From Spongisporangium articulatum (GTDB lineage: Bacteria; Actinomycetota; Actinomycetes; Actinomycetales; Kineosporiaceae), in assembly GCF_044465595.1 (NCBI RefSeq), contig NZ_JBITLV010000002.1, forward strand, positions 310,001-374,000: DNA of 64,000 nucleotides, read 5' to 3'. The notes under the pieces were generated by a model. That model saw only the letters and a list, made by a program, of their open reading frames with translations, was not told the origin of the DNA and searched no databases. The stretch's first letter is position 1. Each line of letters opens with the position of its first letter. Shown piece by piece: positions 52,544-60,803 of this stretch. The translations under genes and the position numbers were made by a program.

Positions 52544-53308
52544 TCAGTCGGGGATGGTGAATTCGTAGGTCCAGGTGAACCGGCTGGCCGCGTGCACGCC
52601 GCGGGCGAACTCGACGGGCGTGCCGTCGGCGGTGAACGTCGTTCGGTGCAGGATCACCACCGGTTCACCGCTGGGCAGGTCCAGCGCCTCGAGCTCGTCG
52701 GGGGTCGGCATGCGGGAGTGGAAGGTCTCGCGGATGCGGTCGGGCTCGAGGCCGCGCAGCGTGAGCACCTGGAAGCCCCCGCCCTGCCCAGCCGGTCCCG
52801 GCTCCGAGTTCACAAGCGGAGTGCCCTCGACGTCAGCGGGCCGGTAGTAGCTGGTGAGGGTGTGGGTCGGCTGGCCCCCCGCCCGGACCAGGCGGGCGCG
52901 CTCCACGACCTCGCTGCCCTCCTCGACGCCGAGGGCCTCGGCCACCTCGCTGTCGGCGGGCACGCGCTCAACGGTCTGCGTCTGGTCGCCCGGCTTCCAC
53001 TCCTGGCCCGATGCCTCGCGGTCGGCGGCGAATGCGACCAGGCCGAACTTCCACTTGCTCTTGGCGTAGCGGTCGATGCCGAGACGTCGCATCGGGGGTC
53101 GGGTTCGCACGACGGTGCCCTTCCGTCGGATCGGCGTCACGAGACCTTCGGCGGCCAGCAGCGCGACGGCCTGGCGGACGGTCTTGACGTTCACGCCGTG
53201 CTCGGCGGCTAGCTCGTCCTGCTTGGGCAGGGTGGAGCCCTCGGGGTAGGTGCCGGCTGTGATGTCGGCGCGGAGGCGCTCCGCGAGGTCGCGGTATCCG
53301 ATGGTCAT
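52544..53308 (-). CDS. GntR-family repressor of the element (KorSA-like)
   Basis: 254 residues. An N-terminal GntR winged helix (YRDLAERLRADITAGTYPEG, then LAAEHGVNVKTVRQAVALLAAEGL) precedes a UTRA ligand domain (YYRPADVEGTPLV, PVVILHRTTFTADGTPVEF). In pSAM2 the KorSA repressor of this type controls pra and keeps the element integrated. Here it is divergent from the Pra-like gene with two 25-bp repeats between, which matches that circuit. The UTRA domain suggests a ligand releases repression. Confidence 0.85.
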   Translation of the reverse strand: MTIGYRDLAERLRADITAGTYPEGSTLPKQDELAAEHGVNVKTVRQAVALLAAEGLVTPIRRKGTVVRTRPPMRRLGIDRYAKSKWKFGLVAFAADREASGQEWKPGDQTQTVERVPADSEVAEALGVEEGSEVVERARLVRAGGQPTHTLTSYYRPADVEGTPLVNSEPGPAGQGGGFQVLTLRGLEPDRIRETFHSRMPTPDELEALDLPSGEPVVILHRTTFTADGTPVEFARGVHAASRFTWTYEFTIPD

Positions 53309-53413
53309 CGCGTGCTCCTTCCGTGCGCTCGTCCTGGCGTCGCTGCAGGTCAGTTGCTGGCTGGGGTCTGACCTTAACGCTACCGGTATAGATCATCGAC
53401 GCGTCAAGCGAAG

Positions 53414-53494
53414 CAATAGGGCTGGTTCTATTGACATGGGTTCACTCGTCTGTCGTAATGGAGATAGCCCAATAGGGGTGGTCCTAATGACAGG
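53414..53494 (+). promoter_or_regulatory. Promoter and twin operators of the transfer operon
   Basis: Two 25-bp direct repeats (53414-53438 and 53470-53494) share CAATAGGG-N-TGGT-N-CTA-N-TGACA. The first contains a near-dyad AATAGG..CTATT and ends in a good -35 box TTGACA (53431-53436). A -10 CGTAAT (53454-53459) lies 17 bp later. The second copy lies in the leader, ending 8 bp before ATG 53503. This suits KorSA-type repression of the rightward operon. Confidence 0.7.
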
Positions 53495-53502
53495 AGAGAG
53501 CG

Positions 53503-54009
53503 ATGGCTCTGCAGGGTGGGCACCGGTTCGCGGTGTCGATGGATGAGGTGTTCCCGCATGGTCTGTACGCGATGAGCGTGGATCAGGCGCAGGACTTCGA
53601 CGAGAAGACCCGTGCTCGTACGCCGAGCAAGGACAAGCAGACGGGGTCGCTGGTCTGGTCGGTGACGTGCATCGACCGGGACCCGGAGGCGCGGGTCAAG
53701 GAGGTCAAGGTGAAGCTCCTGGCCCCGTACATGCCGGAGCTGCCGCCGGAGATCGTGCCGGGGAGTGGGTTGCGGCCGATCGCGTTCTCGGGGATGACGA
53801 TCACCCCGTACATCGACGAGGGCCGGGGCCGTGCGCGGCTGGCCTACTCGATGCGCGCCACGGGTCTGGCCGCCGCCCAGCTCGCCCAGCCCGGTGTTCC
53901 GGGTGGTCCCGGTCAGGAGGGTGCGGGCAGGGCCCCCGCCGGTTCGGCAACCTCGGCCCCTCGGGGTCCGGGGCAGGGTCGTTCGGGCGGGCAGGCGTCC
54001 GCCGCCTGA
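53503..54009 (+). CDS. pra: Pra-like plasmid replication, integration and excision activator
   Basis: 168 residues. It starts GHRFAVSMDEVFPHGLYAMS, continues VWSVTCIDRDPEARVKEVKVKLLAPYMPELPPEIVPG and has a Gly/Ala/Pro-rich tail. This is the pattern of Pra-type proteins of actinomycete elements, which activate rep, xis and int in pSAM2. ATG 53503 has AGGAGAGAG upstream. It is the first gene of the rightward operon and under the twin repeats. The mechanism is not known in detail. Confidence 0.75.
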   Translation: MALQGGHRFAVSMDEVFPHGLYAMSVDQAQDFDEKTRARTPSKDKQTGSLVWSVTCIDRDPEARVKEVKVKLLAPYMPELPPEIVPGSGLRPIAFSGMTITPYIDEGRGRARLAYSMRATGLAAAQLAQPGVPGGPGQEGAGRAPAGSATSAPRGPGQGRSGGQASAA

Positions 54010-54104
54010 CGCAGGGAGCCCCCGGCCTGGTTGCCGCCGGGCCGGGGGCCGCACACCACGAACCCACTTCGCTCACCGCTCAAAGTTCACGAGGGAGCTT
54101 CGCC

Positions 54105-54374
54105 ATGCCCCGAAAGACTAACCCGCAGAGCCTGGATGACCTGCTGATCCCGACGCCGGTCCCGACCGTCCGCGCGGCACGCCCCGCCCGTGCTGCCCGG
54201 CCCGCGTCGGCTGGCCCGCGGCTGCGGAAGTGCCGCACCTGCGGCGACCCGGAGCTGTCGTCCCGCCTGGTCCACGGGCAGTGCCCGGAGTGCATCGGCC
54301 TGCAGGCGCTGCCGCTGCGCGGTCAGGGTGGCCGCTTCATCACCTTCGGCACTCCTTCCGGAGGTGCGGCCTGA
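54105..54374 (+). CDS. Small zinc-ribbon protein of the transfer operon
   Basis: 89 residues from ATG 54105, with GAGGGAG upstream. The N-terminus is basic and Pro/Ala-rich. A zinc ribbon follows: CRTCGDPE, then HGQCPEC (two C-x-x-C pairs 16 residues apart). It may bind DNA or assist the transfer ATPase, whose start overlaps its stop (TGATG). Such small genes are common before the Tra gene in AICEs, with no fixed name. Confidence 0.72.
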   Translation: MPRKTNPQSLDDLLIPTPVPTVRAARPARAARPASAGPRLRKCRTCGDPELSSRLVHGQCPECIGLQALPLRGQGGRFITFGTPSGGAA

Positions 54375-55915
54375 TGCAGTACATCAACGGCACCCGCGCC
54401 GAAGACCTCACCAACGACGGCATTTTCGCCAAGCAGCGGGCCGTGGTCCCGTTCTGGGCTCTCGCCCTGTCCGCGACGGCCAAGCGCCTCGCCCGGCTCG
54501 TCGTCTGGCTGGTCCGCACCGTGTGGCGGCACCCGCTGACGACTGCCGCCTTGTTCGCGGTCGCGCTGGTCTGGGTGGAGTTCGGCCGCCGGGGCCTGCT
54601 CGGCGTCCTCGGCCTGGCCATGCTGAGCCTGTCGGGCTGGCTCTGGCGTTCCCCGGCCTCGTTCGATGCCCGGGTGGTCCGGCCGCTGCGGGGCTGGTGG
54701 CGGTGGCTGACCTTCTACCGAGTCGTCTGGTACCCGGTCATGCACGGCACCGGCCTCACCCGCACGACCCCCGACCGCACCATCTACACACCCACCGTGA
54801 CCTCGGTGTCGTCGACGCGGGTGGTGGACACGATCGGGCTGCGGTTGATCCACGGCCACACCCCGGAGGACTTCCACACCCAAGCCGAGGGCCTGCGGCA
54901 CGCCTTCCGCGCCCACCGGCTCACCGTCGTGCAGACGGCACCGGGCCGGGTGGAGCTGCGGGTCTTCGCCCGCGACCCGCTCACGAAGCCGATCCCCGCC
55001 ACGCCGATCGAGCGCATCCCGGCCGTGCCGGACCTGCTGTCCCTTCCGGTCGGCCTGACCGAAGCCGGAGACGTCTACCGGGTGCCGCTGCTCGGGGATC
55101 ACAAGCTGATCGCCGGGAAGACCGGCGCAGGCAAGGGCTCGGTGCAGTGGTCGATCCTGCGGGCCCTCGGCCCCGGCATCGCCTCCGGGCTGGTGTGCGT
55201 GACCGGGCTGGACCCGAAGGGCGGGATGGAGCTGTATCCCGGCCGGGCGCTGTTCGCCTACTACGGCGACCAGGACGGCGAACAGATGGCCCAGGTCATC
55301 GAAGCCGCCGCCGACCGGATGACCGCCCGCGCCAAGCGGCTCCGCGACGCCGGACTCCGCAAGCACGTCCCGACCGTGGACGACCCGTTCGAGGTCATCG
55401 TGATCGACGAGGTCGCATTCCTGACCGCCTACCACCCCGACCGCAAGATCCGCGACCGCGTCAAAGCCGCTCTCTCGCTGCTGCTCTCCCAAGGGAGGGC
55501 TCCCGGGTTCGCCGTCATCGCGTCCCTCCAGGACCCGCGGAAGGAGACGCTCCCGTTCCGGGACCTGTTCCCCACCCGCATCGCGCTACGCCTGGCCGAG
55601 GACTCCCACACCGACATGGTCCTCGGCGACGGCGCCCAGGATCTCGGCGCCGCCTGTCACCTGATCCCCGACACCCTCCCCGGCGTCGCCTACGTCCGCA
55701 CCGAAACCGCCAACGAACCCGTCCGCGTGCGGTTCTCGTGGATCACCGACCAGGACATCACCGAAGCCGCCACCCGCTGGCCCGCCCCCGCACCGGTCTC
55801 GGCCGGGGCTCGGGTCATCGACCTCGCCGCCCGCGACCGCAGCGGTTCACCCGGGTTCCCGGGTCAGCGTTCGGGAGCGGGGCCGATCGAGTCGGAGTCA
55901 CCACCCGGCGCCTAG
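54374..55915 (+). CDS. FtsK/SpoIIIE-type DNA translocase (TraB/TraSA-like)
   Basis: 513 residues. Two hydrophobic helices at about 50-95 anchor it (HPLTTAALFAVALVWVEF and LLGVLGLAMLSLSGWLW). The motor domain has Walker A GKTGAGKGS at 248-256 and Walker B VIVIDEVAF at 343-351, with ASLQDPRKETLPFRDLFPTR as the later conserved segment. In actinomycete conjugation one such protein moves double-stranded DNA between cells without relaxase. It recognises repeated octamers, which I did not identify here. It overlaps the zinc-ribbon gene. Confidence 0.92.
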   Translation: MQYINGTRAEDLTNDGIFAKQRAVVPFWALALSATAKRLARLVVWLVRTVWRHPLTTAALFAVALVWVEFGRRGLLGVLGLAMLSLSGWLWRSPASFDARVVRPLRGWWRWLTFYRVVWYPVMHGTGLTRTTPDRTIYTPTVTSVSSTRVVDTIGLRLIHGHTPEDFHTQAEGLRHAFRAHRLTVVQTAPGRVELRVFARDPLTKPIPATPIERIPAVPDLLSLPVGLTEAGDVYRVPLLGDHKLIAGKTGAGKGSVQWSILRALGPGIASGLVCVTGLDPKGGMELYPGRALFAYYGDQDGEQMAQVIEAAADRMTARAKRLRDAGLRKHVPTVDDPFEVIVIDEVAFLTAYHPDRKIRDRVKAALSLLLSQGRAPGFAVIASLQDPRKETLPFRDLFPTRIALRLAEDSHTDMVLGDGAQDLGAACHLIPDTLPGVAYVRTETANEPVRVRFSWITDQDITEAATRWPAPAPVSAGARVIDLAARDRSGSPGFPGQRSGAGPIESESPPGA

Positions 55916-55924
55916 CCGGATCGA

Positions 55925-56122
55925 CTACTCGGGCGGCCTGTTCCGCGCCTCCTCCTGCAGGACAAGCAGCTGCAATCCCACCGAGACCAGCGTCGTGCAG
56001 ACGACGAGGGCAACCCACCCGTTCGTCGCCTGGCCCTGCACAAGCAGCACCAGGACCCAGATGAGGACCAGGACCGAAACACCCTGAGCGATCCGGGCCA
56101 ACCGCCGAATCTGCATCGCCAT
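55925..56122 (-). CDS. Possible small membrane protein opposite to the transfer operon
   Basis: 65 residues from ATG 56122 with GGAGCG just upstream. Two helices: ARIAQGVSVLVLIWVLVLLV and WVALVVCTTLVSVGLQLLVL. It fills the gap between the Tra and SpdB genes on the opposite strand and does not overlap them. The strong membrane pattern suggests a real gene, perhaps for entry exclusion or spreading, but a minus-strand gene inside this operon is unusual. Confidence 0.5.
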   Translation of the reverse strand: MAMQIRRLARIAQGVSVLVLIWVLVLLVQGQATNGWVALVVCTTLVSVGLQLLVLQEEARNRPPE

Positions 56123-56169
56123 CGCTCCATCCATCCAGCACCAACCCAACCGAAGGAAGGCACTGTGCC

Positions 56170-57123
56170 ATGAACAGCAACCTGAACATCCGGCTCAACC
56201 CGATCATGCTCGCCCTCGGCAGCCTCGCAGCCGTCGTCGGGGGGTGGGGCCTCTACACGATGATGACCGAGATCGGCCACGCGCCCGGCTTCATCGGCGT
56301 CATCAGCATCGCCATCCTCGAACTGTTCGCCGTCGGCCTCGGCATCCACGCCGTGAAGGTCGCCCAGGACGGCGACTCCCCGTTCCCGTTCAACCTCGGC
56401 ATCACCCTCATCGCGCTCCTGGCGGCCGGGGTGCAGTTCACCGCCGCGATCCAGGAAGGCAAGGGCGTCCTGTTCGGCGTCGTCATGGCCATGGCCCCCA
56501 TCGCGGCCATCACGCTGTGGGTGATCGAAATGCGGCGCTTCTTCCGCCTGCGGGGCCGGGCGGCCGGAACCGTCGCTCAGCCCGCCGCGACGATCGAGCC
56601 CGCCCTGTGGCTGCGGTTCTTCGGCGCGGCGTGGGAGGCCAAGAAGTTCGCCCTCATCGACCGGACCCTCGGCGCCGACGACGCGATGAAGCTCGGCATC
56701 ATCCACACCCGCCCCGTGCCGAAGGAACTCCCGGTCCCGGTCCGGCGCGACCGGGGCCTCGCCGTCGAGGACGCCATGCCCCAGCTGCGCGCTCTCACGC
56801 CCACCTACGCCCCCCAGGCTGTCCAGCCCGTCCAGCAGGTCGAGGCGGGCCAGCAGGTCCAGCCCGCACCCGCCGAGACCAGTGAGGCGACCCCGGTGGG
56901 CATGGTCGGCGTGAAGGACGGTGACGGCCCGGTCTCGTGGCACACCCACGCCGAGGTCGACCAGAACCCGCAGGCCGACCCCTACGAGCCGTACGTCGAC
57001 CCGGAGTACGCGGGCCAGCGAGCCGGAGCCGCCTACAACCGCGAGGTCCTGCGCGACCAGCAGGGGCGCGACCGTCAGGCGGCCAGCAACGGGCACGTGC
57101 CCGGCTACGTCCCCGGCCGCTGA
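56170..57123 (+). CDS. SpdB-like spread/mobile element transfer protein
   Basis: 317 residues. Four hydrophobic helices at about 10-120 (IMLALGSLAAVVGGWGLY; GVISIAILELFAVGLGIHA; LGITLIALLAAGVQFTAA; GVVMAMAPIAAITLWVIE) are followed by a long polar tail rich in Gln, Pro and Asp. Spd proteins help the transferred element spread along mycelia, probably as a membrane complex with TraB. GAAGGAAGG precedes the ATG at 56170. The identification rests on layout and position. Confidence 0.8.
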   Translation: MNSNLNIRLNPIMLALGSLAAVVGGWGLYTMMTEIGHAPGFIGVISIAILELFAVGLGIHAVKVAQDGDSPFPFNLGITLIALLAAGVQFTAAIQEGKGVLFGVVMAMAPIAAITLWVIEMRRFFRLRGRAAGTVAQPAATIEPALWLRFFGAAWEAKKFALIDRTLGADDAMKLGIIHTRPVPKELPVPVRRDRGLAVEDAMPQLRALTPTYAPQAVQPVQQVEAGQQVQPAPAETSEATPVGMVGVKDGDGPVSWHTHAEVDQNPQADPYEPYVDPEYAGQRAGAAYNREVLRDQQGRDRQAASNGHVPGYVPGR

Positions 57124-57146
57124 ACCACCGGACGGCTCGATCACCG

Positions 57147-57377
57147 ATGGACGACACCACCGATCCGACCGGCACCCGCCTCTCTTCCCCGGGGTGGGTG
57201 CTGGTCGGCTCCACCGGCCTCTGGGCGGCCGACTGCTTACGCCCCGGCTGCCTCTGGACCGTCACCACCTCCACCCCCGAGGCCGCCGAAACCGCGGCGC
57301 AAGGCCACGACGTCACCGATCACCCCGACTGCCAGCTCGACCATCAGCCCGAGTTCATGGAGGACGAGGCCGCGTGA
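57147..57377 (+). CDS. Small protein between SpdB and Rep
   Basis: 76 residues from ATG 57147: GWVLVGSTGLWAADCLRPGCLWTVTTSTPEAAETAAQ, then HDVTDHPDCQLDHQPEF. Three Cys and several His suggest a metal-binding fold. Similar small genes accompany Rep in actinomycete elements; the role is unknown. The stop overlaps the Rep start (GTGA). Confidence 0.65.
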   Translation: MDDTTDPTGTRLSSPGWVLVGSTGLWAADCLRPGCLWTVTTSTPEAAETAAQGHDVTDHPDCQLDHQPEFMEDEAA

Positions 57378-59230
57378 CCGCCCTGGACGAGAACCCCCGC
57401 ACCGCAACGGCTCCTACTCCCGAGAAGGTTCGTGAGACAGGTGAAGCCCTGCACCGAGCTTCGGGGCGGATGTCACGGGTCGAGCGGGCCAAGATGCCGC
57501 TGGCTCAGGATGTCGTCGAGGCGGTCGCGGTCTCCCACGGCGTGTGCATCCGGCCGGTGCCGATGCAGGTCACCGACACCGCCACCGGGCAGCTCTCCTA
57601 CGTCGACGTCCCCTGCGGCGCGACGCTGGCGTCTAAGTGCCCGTCCTGCGCCGAACGAGCCCGGCGGCTGCGGGTCCATCAGTGCCGCGAAGGCTGGCAC
57701 CTCCTCGACGAACCCGACCTCACCCCTGACGCCCCCAACTCAGAGCAGCAAGCGTTGATGGTCGAGCGGGCCGACATCACAGCCGCTCGCGACCACGCCC
57801 TGAGCGCAGGGGATGAGCTGGAAGCCCTCGCCCATACCGAAGCCCTCACCGACGTCGACGCCGCCCTACGCCACGCGGGGGTGCGCGGTCAGGTAGATCC
57901 GGCCAAGGTGCAGCGGGCCACCCGGTCGACGCGCCGCCGCTCGGACGTGCCGGACCTGCCCAAGCGGCCGATGGAAGCCACCACCCTCGGCCGCACCTTC
58001 ACCGGCCACGACGGCGAGGTGTTCCGGCCCTCGATGTTCCTGACCGTCACCCTCCCCTCCTACGGGCGCGTGAACACCGACGGCACACCCAAGGACGCCG
58101 ACACGTACGACTACGTAAGGCAGGTCCGCGACAGCTTCGGGTTCGCCGGGCTCCTCGACCGGCTGGTGCAGAACCTCCGTCGGGTCGCGGGTTTCGAGGT
58201 CCAGTACTTCGCCACCGTCGAACCCCAGAAGCGTCTCGCCCCACACGCGCACTTCGCGATCCGCGGCACCATCCCACGCGCCCTCGTCAAGCAGGTGGTC
58301 GCCGCGACCTACCGCCAAGTGTGGTGGCCGACCACCGGTTCGGTCGTGCACTCCGACGACAACCCGCCGGTCTGGGATGACGACCTGGGTTATGTCGACG
58401 CGGCCACCGGTGTCCCGCTCACGTCGTGGGCTGACGCGCTGGCCGAGCTCGACCACGCCGACGACCTGGCCGACGAGCTCAACGCCCCCGAACTCGCCGC
58501 GCAGCCCTTCCACGTCCTGCGCTTCGGCGCTCAGGTCGACCTGCAGGGACTGCTCGCCGGGACGCCCGACTCAGAGCGCCGCATCGGCTACCTCGCCAAG
58601 TACCTGACCAAGGCCATGTCCGACGCACACGCCATCGACGACACCGACCCCCACGCCGCGAGACAGCGCGCCCACCTCGCCCGCTTGGCTGCCGTGGCGA
58701 AGGTCGAGCCGTGTGGGCCGGGGTGTGCGAACTGGCTGCGCTACGGCATCCAACCCCGCGGCGCCCACGCGGGCATAACCCCCGGCGGCTGCCGTTCCAA
58801 AGCCCACAAGAGCGAATACCTCGGCTACGCCGGGCGGCGAATCCTCGTCTCGCGCAAGTGGACCGGCAAGACCCTGGCCGACCACCGGCACGACCGCCGC
58901 GCCTGGGTCCTCGCCACCCTCGGCGTCCACCCCGAGCAGGTCGACGACGGTGACAACGAGGGCGACGAGCAAAGGCCGGCCGAATCTGCTCGGCCTGCTC
59001 GGCCCCGGGACAAGACCCGTGACCGGTACTCGTGGGCGCCCGTGGAACGCAACGCACCCATCCCGCCCCTCGCGCACCGGCTGCTGACCGCGATCGCCCA
59101 ACGCTCCGGATGGCGCGCCGCCTACGAAGCCGCCCGCGACGGCAAACCACCACCCCCCGAACTTCTTTCAGCAACACCCCTCGACCCCGACCACGGAAGG
59201 AGCGCCACCGATGGAACAGAACAGCCGTGA
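57374..59230 (+). CDS. Replication initiator (RepSA-like)
   Basis: 618 residues from GTG 57374. Cys pairs in VDVPCGATLASKCPSCAERARR may bind zinc. The rolling-circle type HUH motif is APHAHFAIRG with H291 and H293. The segment GYLAKYLTKAMS carries the candidate catalytic Tyr residues with Lys. A second zinc-like cluster is EPCGPGCANWLRYG. It nicks and starts rolling-circle replication of the excised element. A double-strand origin was not located. The 3' end overlaps xis by 20 bp. Confidence 0.88.
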   Translation: MTALDENPRTATAPTPEKVRETGEALHRASGRMSRVERAKMPLAQDVVEAVAVSHGVCIRPVPMQVTDTATGQLSYVDVPCGATLASKCPSCAERARRLRVHQCREGWHLLDEPDLTPDAPNSEQQALMVERADITAARDHALSAGDELEALAHTEALTDVDAALRHAGVRGQVDPAKVQRATRSTRRRSDVPDLPKRPMEATTLGRTFTGHDGEVFRPSMFLTVTLPSYGRVNTDGTPKDADTYDYVRQVRDSFGFAGLLDRLVQNLRRVAGFEVQYFATVEPQKRLAPHAHFAIRGTIPRALVKQVVAATYRQVWWPTTGSVVHSDDNPPVWDDDLGYVDAATGVPLTSWADALAELDHADDLADELNAPELAAQPFHVLRFGAQVDLQGLLAGTPDSERRIGYLAKYLTKAMSDAHAIDDTDPHAARQRAHLARLAAVAKVEPCGPGCANWLRYGIQPRGAHAGITPGGCRSKAHKSEYLGYAGRRILVSRKWTGKTLADHRHDRRAWVLATLGVHPEQVDDGDNEGDEQRPAESARPARPRDKTRDRYSWAPVERNAPIPPLAHRLLTAIAQRSGWRAAYEAARDGKPPPPELLSATPLDPDHGRSATDGTEQP

Positions 59231-59447
59231 CCCCTTGCTCAGCGTCGACCAGGCTGGGGAGCTGCTCGGCACCGGCCCGAGGTTCCCGCGCCGACTCATC
59301 GCGGAGCGACGCATCCGGTTCGTGCGACTGGGCCGCCACGTGCGGATCCCGGAGTCGGCGCTGATCGAGTACATCGCCACAGGCACCGTCGAGCCGACCC
59401 CGCGCCGCGACCGTCGTGACCAGCGGGCGCGGGGGAGGGCTGCCTAG
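59211..59447 (+). CDS. xis: Excisionase (MerR-like helix-turn-helix)
   Basis: 78 residues: LLSVDQAGELLGTGPRFPRRLIAERRIRFVRLGRHVRIPESALIEYI is an excisionase-type winged helix. A basic tail (PRRDRRDQRARGRAA) follows. It bends att DNA and directs integrase toward excision. The start lies inside rep, and its TAG stop overlaps the int GTG by one base, so rep-xis-int are coupled. Confidence 0.9.
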   Translation: MEQNSRDPLLSVDQAGELLGTGPRFPRRLIAERRIRFVRLGRHVRIPESALIEYIATGTVEPTPRRDRRDQRARGRAA

Positions 59448-60649
59448 TGCCGAGCAAGAGACGGTTCGGCCGCGTCCGCAAGCTCCCGTCCGGCCGTTGG
59501 CAGGCCCGCTACCTCGGCCCCGACGGCATCGACCGGCCCGCCCCGGAGACTTTCAGCAACAAGACCGACGCCACGATCTGGCTGGCCGACCAAGAGGCCG
59601 AACTGCGGGTCGGGGATTGGCGTGACCCGGCCGCGGGCGAAACGCTGCTTGGTGAATACGCCTCCACCTGGATCGAGGAACGGCCCGGCCTCCGCCCTCG
59701 GACGGTCGAGCTGTACGAGTCGCTGCTCCGACTGCACATCGCACCGAGCCTCGGCCGCCTCCCGCTCCGCGAGGTCACCGCACCTCGGGTCCGGACGTGG
59801 CGCGCCGACCTGCTCGCCGCCGACGTCGGCCCGGTCACCGTGGCCAAGGCGTACCGGCTGCTCAAAGCCGTCATGGCCACGGCCGCCGACGACGACATCA
59901 TCCGGCGCAACCCGTGCCGCATCCCCGGCGCCGGGGTCGAGCCGATCGCCGAACGGCCAACCGCCACGCTGCCCGAGGTCTTCGCCCTGGCCGACGCCGT
60001 GGGGGAGCGGTACCGCGCCCTGGTCCTGGTCGCCACCTTCACCGGCCTGCGCTTCGGTGAGGCAATGGGGCTGCGGCGCAAGCACATCGACCTCGAAGCC
60101 CGAACGCTCCGGGTCGAGGTCGTCGTGACCGAGATCGGTGGGCAACAGGTCGAGGGGCCGCCCAAGTCCGGTGCGGGCGTGCGAACCGTGACGCTCCCGG
60201 CCGCCGTCGTCCCCGACCTGCGTCGTCACCTTGACGACTTCGCCCAACCTGGCCAAGAAGGGCGCGTGTTCGTCGGCCCCAAGGGCGCAACGCCTCGGCG
60301 CAGCAACTGGCACGTGCTGTGGAGCAAGGCGACGATCAAGGTCGGCGTGGAGGGCCTGCACTTCCACGACCTTCGGCACACCGGCAACACGATGGCGGCC
60401 GCGACCGGCGCCAGCCTGCGTGAGTTGATGACCCGCATGGGCCACGGCTCGACCCGGGCCGCACTGATCTACCAACACGCCTCGCAGGACCGTGACCGCG
60501 CGATTGCCGACGCTCTCGACGTCGTCCTCGACAAGCACCACCAGGCCGCCAAACAGGCCCGGACGCCGAATCGATCGGGCACGCAACGGGCACGCAATGC
60601 CCAGACGAAGCGGGGAGACGGTCGGCCGAGTGCGGGAACTAACCGCTGA
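59447..60649 (+). CDS. int: Tyrosine recombinase (integrase)
   Basis: 400 residues from GTG 59447. The N-terminal arm-binding part starts with FGRVRKLPSGRWQARYLGPDG. A SAM-like core-binding domain lies at about 65-155. Catalytic residues: R202 in FTGLRFGE, K240, H307 and R310 in HDLRHT, H333 in MGHGS, and Y342 in IYQHAS. The C-terminal coding sequence contains the right arm repeat. It recombines the 44-bp core in the tRNA-Gly gene. The stop is 15 bp from attR, the standard place. Confidence 0.95.
   Translation: MPSKRRFGRVRKLPSGRWQARYLGPDGIDRPAPETFSNKTDATIWLADQEAELRVGDWRDPAAGETLLGEYASTWIEERPGLRPRTVELYESLLRLHIAPSLGRLPLREVTAPRVRTWRADLLAADVGPVTVAKAYRLLKAVMATAADDDIIRRNPCRIPGAGVEPIAERPTATLPEVFALADAVGERYRALVLVATFTGLRFGEAMGLRRKHIDLEARTLRVEVVVTEIGGQQVEGPPKSGAGVRTVTLPAAVVPDLRRHLDDFAQPGQEGRVFVGPKGATPRRSNWHVLWSKATIKVGVEGLHFHDLRHTGNTMAAATGASLRELMTRMGHGSTRAALIYQHASQDRDRAIADALDVVLDKHHQAAKQARTPNRSGTQRARNAQTKRGDGRPSAGTNR
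60571..60595. repeat. Right 25-bp arm-type repeat inside int
   Basis: Identical to 49673-49697. It lies within the last codons of int and ends 69 bp before attR. In the excised circle the two copies would flank the core on both sides in direct orientation. Confidence 0.7.
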
Positions 60650-60664
60650 CCTGCGGTGGAACGG

Positions 60665-60708
60665 TGGAGCGGGTGACCGGGATCGAACCGGCATGACCAG
60701 CTTGGAAG
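60665..60708. repeat. attR, 44-bp core
   Basis: Identical to 49536-49579. It spans the anticodon loop to the CCA end of the intact tRNA-Gly gene. Confidence 0.95.
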
Positions 60709-60738
60709 GCTGGGGCTCTACCATTGAGCTACACCCGC
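60665..60738 (-). tRNA. tRNA-Gly(TCC)
   Basis: A 74-nt cloverleaf with encoded CCA: acceptor GCGGGTG/CACCCGC, D stem GCTC/GAGC, anticodon stem CCAGC/GCTGG with loop CTTCCAA (anticodon TCC), T arm GCCGG-TTCGATC-CCGGT. It is the integration target of the AICE and is kept intact. After integration its 3' flank is the end of int, in antisense. A possible -10 box TATGGT lies on the minus strand at 60786-60791. Confidence 0.96.
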
Positions 60739-60803
60739 GTGACGCCGTGACGTCGCCTCCAAGGGCTCCGCGGCAGCGCCCGGCAACCATAGCGTGCCCC
60801 GGC

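Larger units (their letters stand above)
49536..60708. mobile_element. Actinomycete integrative and conjugative element (pSAM2-like AICE) in tRNA-Gly
   Basis: An 11.17-kb unit bounded by a perfect 44-bp direct repeat (attL, attR). The modules are: integrase, excisionase, Rep initiator, SpdB-like spread protein, FtsK-type single-protein transfer ATPase, Pra-like activator and GntR/KorSA-like repressor, plus accessory genes at the left end. All core modules needed for excision, replication and mycelial or cell-to-cell transfer of double-stranded DNA appear intact. The left third (49600-51850) has clearly lower GC than the rest and is probably acquired cargo. The tRNA copy is complete at the right end, so the host gene is preserved. 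Confidence 0.93.

Noticed and set aside
60643..60656. Terminator between int and tRNA-Gly
   Set aside because: The stem CCGC/GCGG has only 4 bp; too weak to call.
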